From: Chloroflexota bacterium
GTDB taxonomy: Bacteria > Chloroflexota > Dehalococcoidia > SZUA-161
DNA: 10,346 bases
Assembly (NCBI GenBank): GCA_016865955.1
Contig: VGNW01000069.1
Location: forward strand, 1 to 10,346
Direction of reading: 5' to 3'
Numbering within the stretch: position 1 is the first letter of the stretch; the number at the start of each line of letters is the position of its first letter. A model generated the notes under the pieces. The model was not told where the DNA came from, did not search any database, and was given only the letters and a program-made list of their open reading frames with translations. Made by a program: the position numbers and the translations under genes. Shown here one piece after another: positions 1 through 4,561 of the stretch.

Positions 1-64
1 CATTTGCCCCTCCCTCTTCACTTTTCATTGCCTTGAATATAAAAGGTTTCGTTCTTTATGTCAT
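1..64 (-). promoter_or_regulatory. Promoter, RBS and start codon of a gene leaving the window
   Basis: On the minus strand an ATG occupies 3-1, the last codon visible. A strong Shine-Dalgarno-like run GGGAGGGG lies four bases upstream of it (about 7-14). Further upstream is TATATT (41-36) and, 17 bases beyond, ATGACA (64-59); each differs from the sigma70 consensus at one position. The start of transcription would be near base 29, giving a leader of about 25 nt. The next gene after pyrE therefore seems to begin here with its own promoter, but only its first codon is inside the window, so its product is unknown. Confidence 0.5.
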
Positions 65-157
65 TCTGAGCTTTAGCGAAGAATCTCTGTATCTAGCCTT
101 GCACTACTATCAGAGATTCTTCGGTCGTCCCGTTTAATCGGGACTCCTCAGAATGAC
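60..157. repeat. 98-bp inverted-repeat element (MITE/REP-like)
   Basis: The ends are a perfect 11-bp inverted repeat (GTCATTCTGAG at 60-70, CTCAGAATGAC at 147-157). Inside is a second perfect 13-bp pair (77-89 and 111-123, CGAAGAATCTCTG and its complement). The right arm also holds a small hairpin, GTCCCG at 127-132 with CGGGAC at 139-144. There is no room for a protein, so it is a non-coding palindromic element. Very similar GAATGAC/AGATTCTTCG repeats occur dispersed in many bacterial genomes as far as I recall. It starts 10 bases beyond the pyrE stop and could also act as an end-of-operon structure, although no U-run follows. Confidence 0.8.
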
Positions 158-167
158 ACCCTGGCTC

Positions 168-725
168 CTATGCCAGCCAGACTTCGCCCTTCTCGTTCGC
201 GCTGAGAAGAGCCGCGTAATCGTATCCCTTGCGCCTGATTTCCTCTGCGCCGCCCTGGTTGCGGTCCAGCACCACCACTACCTTGACCACCTTGCAGCCC
301 TCCGCCTCGGCAACCTCAATAGCCCGCAGCAGCGAGCCGCCGGTGGTGATGACATCGTCCACTATAGCAACCTTTGTGCCCTTCTTAAGATGCCCCTCGA
401 TGAGCCTCTGGGTGCCGTGTTTCTTGGGCTCCTTCCTCACGATGAAAGCCGGCATGGGTTTGCCCTCCATCTGTCCCACCACAGCAACTGCGGTAACGAT
501 GGGGTCGGCACCCAGCGTCATGCCGCCGATAGCCTCGGCGCCTGCTCTGGTTATAATATCGAGGATTTTCTTCCCGATGAGATACGCCCCCTCAGGCCAG
601 AGCGTGACCATCCTGCCATCGAAATAGCATTTGCTTTTGAGCCCCGAGGTGAGCGTGAAATCGCCTTTCAACACTGCCTTCTCCTTGAATACCTCGAGCA
701 GCCTCTTATCGTCAGCCTTCGTCAT
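168..725 (-). CDS. pyrE: Orotate phosphoribosyltransferase
   Basis: This cytosolic enzyme joins orotate and PRPP to give orotidine 5'-monophosphate, the fifth step of de novo UMP synthesis. The protein has 185 residues, within the usual range for bacterial PyrE. The PRPP-binding loop VAIVDDVITTGGS is at residues 119-131. The flexible catalytic loop RKEPKKHGTQ is at 97-106, with the Lys and His residues typical of the family. The orotate-side segment FTLTSGLKSKCYFDGR (23-38) is also recognisable. The ATG at 725-723 is preceded by the G-rich ribosome binding site AAGGGGGCGG. It is the last gene of the obgE-nadD-pyrE cluster and lies 82 bases after nadD. It could share that transcript; I see no strong promoter in the spacer. 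Confidence 0.95.
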   Translation of the reverse strand: MTKADDKRLLEVFKEKAVLKGDFTLTSGLKSKCYFDGRMVTLWPEGAYLIGKKILDIITRAGAEAIGGMTLGADPIVTAVAVVGQMEGKPMPAFIVRKEPKKHGTQRLIEGHLKKGTKVAIVDDVITTGGSLLRAIEVAEAEGCKVVKVVVVLDRNQGGAEEIRRKGYDYAALLSANEKGEVWLA

Positions 726-807
726 TTCCGCCCCCTTCGAATTTTACACTTTTCATTTTGCAATTTTCAATTTATTGGGATTTGGTGCTTGGAATTTGGA
801 TTTTTCC
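726..807. repeat. A+T-rich nadD-pyrE spacer, dispersed-repeat-like
   Basis: This 82-base spacer is a run of short imperfect copies built on ATTTGG and AATTTGGA (for example ATTTGGTGCTTGGAATTTGG near 780-799), next to TTTTCATTTTGCAATTTTCAA. No start codon with a ribosome binding site, and no convincing hairpin, is visible. From memory, such CAAATTCCAAGCACCAAAT-type spacers recur between genes in uncultured bacterial genomes; that is not verified here. The last bases before pyrE carry its ribosome binding site. Confidence 0.4.
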
Positions 808-1422
808 TCATCTGTATAACTTGTGCTTCTCTATGTACTTCTCCACTGCCTCAGGCACTAGGCGGCGGATTGATTGCCCCTGCGCCACCCGCTTTCTTAT
901 TTCCGTCGAGCTTATGTCTATCTGGGGCACATCGAGCAGAACTATGCGCTGCGCGGCTCCGGGCACAGAGCGCTCAAGAGCGCGTAGATTAACCTTCCTG
1001 TATCCCGGTCTCCCTATCGCAACCAGCTGGCAGGCTTCAATCAGCCTCGCCGGCTCCTTCCACTGAGGAAGCTCAGCCAGGGCATCGGGGCCGACGATGA
1101 AATAGATTTCGGCTTTCGGTCCCAGCTTGCTTTTTAGCTCCGAGACCGTATCGATGCTGTATGAAGAGCCGGGGCGGTCTATTTCCATAGTGGAGACCTT
1201 GAAGTAGGGATTGCCCTTGATAGCCAGCCGCACCATCGCCAGCCTGTGCTCTGCCGCTGTTATCTTCTTTTCCTCCTTCAGCTTGAGCCAGGGCTTGCCC
1301 GCCGGAACAAACAGTACACGGGAAAGCCCCAGCTTCGCCCTGACATCGGCGGCAACAATGAGATGCCCCAGATGTACGGGGTCGAAGGTGCCGCCCAGAA
1401 CGCCTATCTTACGAGCCGTCAT
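808..1422 (-). CDS. nadD: Nicotinate-nucleotide adenylyltransferase
   Basis: NadD transfers AMP from ATP to nicotinate mononucleotide, making deamido-NAD, a step shared by the de novo and Preiss-Handler routes to NAD. The 204-residue product begins with the nucleotidyltransferase signature GGTFDPVHLGH (residues 10-20, including the HxGH motif) and ends with the family motif ISSTEIRKR (170-178). I chose the ATG at 1422-1420 because the conserved IGVLGGTFDP begins six residues later and a GAGGAG ribosome binding site lies six bases upstream. A longer in-frame start at 1512 would add 30 basic, unconserved residues inside obgE. The gene overlaps the end of obgE by 14 bases, which suggests translational coupling in one operon. 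Confidence 0.95.
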   Translation of the reverse strand: MTARKIGVLGGTFDPVHLGHLIVAADVRAKLGLSRVLFVPAGKPWLKLKEEKKITAAEHRLAMVRLAIKGNPYFKVSTMEIDRPGSSYSIDTVSELKSKLGPKAEIYFIVGPDALAELPQWKEPARLIEACQLVAIGRPGYRKVNLRALERSVPGAAQRIVLLDVPQIDISSTEIRKRVAQGQSIRRLVPEAVEKYIEKHKLYR

Positions 1423-2512
1423 GCGTCTCCTCACGCCTCGAACGCTTCCTGTCGGATAGGGGTCGCGGCCGGAACACCTTGTATTCCGCCTCTGGTTCTT
1501 TCTTGGTTGCAACAGGGCTTACCGTCCGGGAGACCAGCTCCAGCGTCTTCTTCATCAGATCCTCCACCCCTTCCCCGGTAGCTGCCGAGATGAAATAGAC
1601 CCGGATGCCCAGCGACCTGAACTCCTGCTCCAGTTGAGGCATCCGTTCCCGTACCTCGGGAACATCGATTTTGTTCACCGCTATTATACGCGGCCTCTCC
1701 TTCAGAAGAGGCTGGTACAGTTCCAGCTCCGCTTCAACCCCCTTGAGGTCTGCTACAGGCTTCGCCGATGTGCCGTCGATAAGGTGAATCAGCACCTTGG
1801 TGCGTTCGATATGTCGCAGGAAGTCGAGACCCAGCCCCCTGCCCTCGTGCGCCCCCTCGATGATACCCGGGATATCCGCCATCACAAAGCTGCGGTATCC
1901 CATATCCACAACGCCGAGCACAGCCTCCGTTGTGGTGAAAGGATAGTCCGCAATCTTGGGCCTGGCTTTGCTCACCGCGCTAAGCAGCGTGGACTTCCCC
2001 GCATTAGGATAGCCCACTATTCCGACATCTGCAATCAGCTTGAGGTCGAGCAGCAGATGCGCTTCCTCTCCCGGGGTGCCCTGCTCGGCTGTGCGCGGCG
2101 CCTGATTTGTAGAGGTGGCGTAATGAGCATTGCCCCAGCCTCCCCTGCCACCTTTTACCACCAGAGCGCGCTGCCCTTCCGCAACTATGTCAGCCAGCAA
2201 CACCTCTTTCTTGCCCTCTGCCCTGCGCCACACCTGAGTGCCCAGCGGCACCTCTATCACCAGGTCTTTCCCGCTTTTGCCAGCCTTTTTCTTGCCCTGC
2301 CCGTTGGCACCATCTTCCGCTCTCCAGCGCTTCTTATACTTGAAGTTCAGCAAGGTATTCAGACTTCCCTTGCCCGCAATGTACAAACTGCCCCCATGCC
2401 CGCCGTTACCCCCATCCGGACCCCCATAGGGCACGAATTTCTCCTTGCGGAAACTCACTGCACCATTTCCGCCATCTCCAGCCTTGACATAAATTTCAGC
2501 TCTATCTATCAA
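1409..2512 (-). CDS. obgE: GTPase Obg/CgtA, lacking the OCT domain
   Basis: Obg is an essential GTPase that binds the large ribosomal subunit and acts in its assembly and in stress signalling. The 367 residues hold the glycine-rich Obg fold (1-158, with GDGGNGAVSFRKEKFVPYGG near 12-31). The G domain follows, with G1 GYPNAGKS (167-174), switch region YPFTT (190-194), G3 DIPG (213-216), G4 NKID (280-283) and G5 SAA (309-311). After VFRPRP (346-351), where the C-terminal OCT domain normally begins, there are only about 16 basic and polar residues. Family members with OCT have about 420 residues. The start is TTG at 2512-2510; the strand upstream reads AAGGCAGGG and no ATG lies near the conserved N-terminus. 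It leads the obgE-nadD-pyrE cluster. Confidence 0.93.
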   Translation of the reverse strand: MIDRAEIYVKAGDGGNGAVSFRKEKFVPYGGPDGGNGGHGGSLYIAGKGSLNTLLNFKYKKRWRAEDGANGQGKKKAGKSGKDLVIEVPLGTQVWRRAEGKKEVLLADIVAEGQRALVVKGGRGGWGNAHYATSTNQAPRTAEQGTPGEEAHLLLDLKLIADVGIVGYPNAGKSTLLSAVSKARPKIADYPFTTTEAVLGVVDMGYRSFVMADIPGIIEGAHEGRGLGLDFLRHIERTKVLIHLIDGTSAKPVADLKGVEAELELYQPLLKERPRIIAVNKIDVPEVRERMPQLEQEFRSLGIRVYFISAATGEGVEDLMKKTLELVSRTVSPVATKKEPEAEYKVFRPRPLSDRKRSRREETHDGS

Positions 2513-2544
2513 TTACCCTGCCTTATTAGCCTGATATTATTAGA

Positions 2545-2564
2545 ACTGATTAATTATAATCAGT
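2545..2564. promoter_or_regulatory. A+T-rich palindrome with a -10-like box upstream of obgE
   Basis: ACTGATTA (2545-2552) and TAATCAGT (2557-2564) form a perfect 8-bp inverted repeat with a 4-base loop. The minus strand reads TATAAT at 2558-2553, 40 bases before the obgE TTG, so this may be the obgE promoter with an operator over its -10. The -35 position (TTTAAT, 17 bases upstream) is poor. The same A+T-rich block could instead belong to the unwinding region of the neighbouring candidate origin. Function is inferred from sequence only. Confidence 0.35.
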
Positions 2565-2748
2565 GAGGAGAAAGAATTAAAATAATAATCTATATGTTCG
2601 TGGAAAGCGTGGAAAGCGTATTTGAGTTGAGAGGGGAACGTTTTGAGGAAAAGATGTGGTTGAGAAAAGTGCTGAGAAACAAGACACATTCAGGGAAAGA
2701 AATTTGTCAGAAAATCTGCGCAGAAAAGAAGACATAAAAGCGAATCGG

Positions 2749-2798
2749 TTTTCCACAAAACAGATAGATTATCCACGGAAAAGACGCAGTTATCCACG
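2749..2798 (+). promoter_or_regulatory. Three phased DnaA boxes
   Basis: TTTTCCACA (2749-2757), TTATCCACG (2769-2777) and TTATCCACG (2790-2798) each differ by one base from the bacterial DnaA box TTATCCACA. All three have the same orientation and their starts are 20 and 21 bases apart, close to two helical turns, which would place bound DnaA on one face of the DNA. They begin 31 bases beyond the dnaA stop codon, so they are not placed to repress the dnaA promoter. Confidence 0.75.
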
Positions 2799-2828
2799 AT
2801 TTTATGTCATGTGACAGCTTCGCGAGCT

Positions 2829-4181
2829 TCAGCCGGCTTTAGCGTAGAGTTTCTCCTTAATCTCCAGCAAATCGCGTCTCATTCCGTGGTCGACGTTTAC
2901 CTCATCGGCGATCTTCTGATAGCCGTGAAGTATAGTGCTGTGGTCACGGTTGCCCAGCTCTCTGCCGATCTGAGTCCAGGAGCACTGCAGCTCTTCCCTG
3001 AGCAGATACATTGCCATCTGACGCGCTGTAGAGGAGGTCTTGTCCCGCCTCTTTCCGGTCAGGGTATCAGCGGGAATCGTGTAAAAGCCAGCCACCACAG
3101 TCTTGATGGTTTCCGGTGTCAGCGCACGCTTGTGGGCATCGCTGGTTATGTCAGCCAGAGCCTGACCGGCAAGCTCGGCGGTGAGAGGCGACTTGGTGAG
3201 CTTGGCGTAAGCCATGACCCGGTTGAGCGCACCTTCAAGCTCACGGATGTTCTTCTGGATGCGGCGCGCAATGAAATCCAGCACCTCGGTGGGCACTGTT
3301 GTCTTCTGCTCTTCCGCTTTGGTCTGCAGGATAGCAACTCGCGTTTCCAGGTCGGGCGGCTGCATATCGACGATAAGCCCCCACTCGAAGCGGGAGCGCA
3401 GTCGGTCTTCGAGGAGAGTCAGCGACTTGGGCGGTCGATCGCAACTTATCACAATCTGGCTGTTGGCGGTATGGAGGTCGTTGAAGGTATGGAACAAACC
3501 CTCCTGAGTCTGCTCCTTGCCTGCGATGAACTGTATATCGTCTATCAGCAGTACATCGACGCTGCGATACTTGTTCCTGAAATCGTCGCTGCGCCTCTCC
3601 CTGATAGCGGTGATGAACTCGTTGGTGAACTGCTCGGCGGTGACATACATGACTCGGGGGCAGGAGCGCAACGCAACCCAGCCGATGGCGTGCAGCAGGT
3701 GGGTCTTCCCCAGACCCGAGCCGCTATAAATGAATAAAGGATTATAGCTATTACCGGGATTCTCGGCTACGCCCAATGCAGCGGCATGAGCCAGGCGGTT
3801 GCAACTGCCCACGATGAAGGTAGAAAAAGTGTACCTTCGGTTCAGCTTCGGAGCACCGGCGCGCTGCTTATAGTTGGTGGAAGCAGGCGTCGAGGGAACC
3901 GGGGGCGCCAGTTCCTCATCGCCGTTTCCCAGGTGTACCTGAAACTGAACCTTCAAAGGCTTGCCGGCGATTCCAGTCAGGGTTTTCTCAATAAGGGGGT
4001 TCAATCGCTTCTCCAGCGCCTCGGTGACGAAGCTGCTGGGCACTCCGACTGTGAAACAGCCGTCGTTAAGGGATAACCCTATCGTATTCTTCAACCAGGT
4101 CTGGTAATTTGCCGGACTTACTTTTATCTGCAATTCTTCGAGAGCCGCCTTCCAGATATCGGCAGCAGGTCTCGTTTTCAT
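2829..4181 (-). CDS. dnaA: Chromosomal replication initiator protein DnaA
   Basis: DnaA binds DnaA boxes, oligomerises with ATP, opens the origin and helps load the replicative helicase. The 450 residues follow the family layout. Domain I (1-85, IWKAALEELQIKVSPANYQTWL) is followed by a short variable linker with PPVPSTP near 93-99. The AAA+ domain begins near NRRYTFSTFIVG (114-125), with Walker A GSGLGKTH (154-161), Walker B LLIDDIQF (211-218) and an arginine-rich LEDRLRSRFEWG segment (257-268). The DNA-binding domain carries the signature NRDHSTILHGYQKI (411-424). Gly420 stands where Ala is usual. The ATG at 4181 follows GCGAGGT. A 380-base spacer with its own promoter precedes it, and no dnaN follows. 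Confidence 0.97.
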   Translation of the reverse strand: MKTRPAADIWKAALEELQIKVSPANYQTWLKNTIGLSLNDGCFTVGVPSSFVTEALEKRLNPLIEKTLTGIAGKPLKVQFQVHLGNGDEELAPPVPSTPASTNYKQRAGAPKLNRRYTFSTFIVGSCNRLAHAAALGVAENPGNSYNPLFIYSGSGLGKTHLLHAIGWVALRSCPRVMYVTAEQFTNEFITAIRERRSDDFRNKYRSVDVLLIDDIQFIAGKEQTQEGLFHTFNDLHTANSQIVISCDRPPKSLTLLEDRLRSRFEWGLIVDMQPPDLETRVAILQTKAEEQKTTVPTEVLDFIARRIQKNIRELEGALNRVMAYAKLTKSPLTAELAGQALADITSDAHKRALTPETIKTVVAGFYTIPADTLTGKRRDKTSSTARQMAMYLLREELQCSWTQIGRELGNRDHSTILHGYQKIADEVNVDHGMRRDLLEIKEKLYAKAG

Positions 4182-4223
4182 GACATACCTCGCCTACGCA
4201 AAGGCTTGACACAGCAACCTCCG

Positions 4224-4378
4224 CACCGTTTTCACGGTGTGTTAGCGCACAAAAAGAATAATGCAACGCGCTCTTACGCGAACAAGCGTAAGAACAAAAG
4301 CGCTTGTCCCCCGGATATAGCCTGTACTTTAAAGACGCTATTCTTTTGACGATGTGCTAAGGCTAAAGGACGCACATC
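4224..4378 (-). other. Structured dnaA leader: three hairpins
   Basis: Between the proposed promoter (4470-4442) and the dnaA ATG lie about 255 untranslated bases with three inverted repeats. These are GATGTGC/GCACATC (4351-4357 and 4372-4378), TCTTACGC/GCGTAAGA (4272-4279 and 4286-4293, 6-base loop) and CACCGT/ACGGTG (4224-4229 and 4234-4239, 4-base loop). The last ends about 43 bases before the start codon. No U-run marks any of them as a terminator and I do not recognise a known riboswitch. No small open frame with a convincing ribosome binding site was found. Confidence 0.4.
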
Positions 4379-4441
4379 TCGGGGGGATATTGAATTTGGG
4401 GAAGCTTGTGGGTGAAAAATAAAAGGAATATTGCGGGTACA

Positions 4442-4470
4442 AAGATAGCACGCGCGGGCACACAGGTCAA
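4442..4470 (-). promoter_or_regulatory. Probable dnaA promoter
   Basis: The minus strand reads TTGACC at 4470-4465 and TATCTT at 4447-4442, separated by exactly 17 bases. An A/T-rich stretch (4472-4495, T- and A-runs) lies just upstream of the -35, resembling an UP element. Transcription would start near 4436 and dnaA is the first gene reached. The same TTGACC -35 is found in the promoter of the oxidoreductase gene in this window. Confidence 0.6.
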
Positions 4471-4491
4471 GACTTTTTTATTACATTTTTA

Positions 4492-4511
4492 TTAGTGAAA
4501 TATTTCACTAA
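4492..4511. promoter_or_regulatory. Perfect 20-bp operator-like palindrome
   Basis: TTAGTGAAATATTTCACTAA is a perfect 20-bp palindrome with no mismatch. Its core GTGA-N6-TCAC is the half-site layout of CRP/FNR-family regulators, and it also matches the Rex-type operator TTGTGAA-N4-TTCACAA at all but two of 18 positions. It lies centred about 66 bases upstream of the predicted dnaA transcription start, a position often used by CRP-type activators. It also sits 51 bases beyond the clpC stop, but with no U-run to suggest a terminator. Which protein binds it is unknown. Confidence 0.6.
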
Positions 4512-4561
4512 GCACGATGGCGCAGAAATTCCAAGATGTAAGTCTAGGTACGGTAATGAAG

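Larger units (their letters stand above)
2521..2798. other. oriC: Candidate chromosomal replication origin (oriC)
   Basis: The 316 bases between obgE and dnaA hold no gene but show origin-like structure. An A+T-rich stretch (about 2521-2598) could be a DNA unwinding element. Next is a perfect tandem repeat of the 9-mer CGTGGAAAG (2599-2607 and 2608-2616), each containing a degenerate inverted DnaA-box core. A purine-rich tract follows (about 2625-2740) with recurring TGAGGAAAAG/TGAGAAAAG-like words. At the dnaA end are three well matched DnaA boxes. Origins are commonly next to dnaA. One point against it: dnaA and clpC would then be transcribed toward the origin, against the replication fork. 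Confidence 0.55.

Noticed and set aside
1409..1500. Frameshift explaining the missing OCT domain of Obg
   Set aside because: No OCT-like sequence appears in any minus-strand frame, and nadD coding begins before the obgE stop, leaving no space for it.
1423..1512. Upstream extension of nadD by 30 residues
   Set aside because: The added residues are arginine-rich and unconserved, overlap obgE coding, and the ATG at 1422 has a good ribosome binding site next to the conserved motif.
1634..2566. Long plus-strand open frame opposite obgE (and similar ones opposite dnaA, clpC, pyrE/nadD and the oxidoreductase)
   Set aside because: They lie antisense to clearly conserved proteins, show no recognisable family motifs, and have His-, Leu-, Ser- or Arg-rich compositions typical of shadow frames in G+C-rich genes.
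2599..2616. CRISPR or iteron array in the dnaA-obgE spacer
   Set aside because: Only two adjacent 9-bp copies are present with no spacers, and no cas gene or plasmid replication gene is in the window.
4206..4234. TTGACA on the plus strand at 4206-4211 as a promoter
   Set aside because: No -10 box lies at 16-18 bases, and the plus strand downstream carries only the antisense of the dnaA leader and no gene.
4492..4511. Palindrome read as the clpC transcription terminator
   Set aside because: No run of U follows on the minus strand, the stem would be A/U-rich and it is perfectly symmetrical, so an operator fits better.
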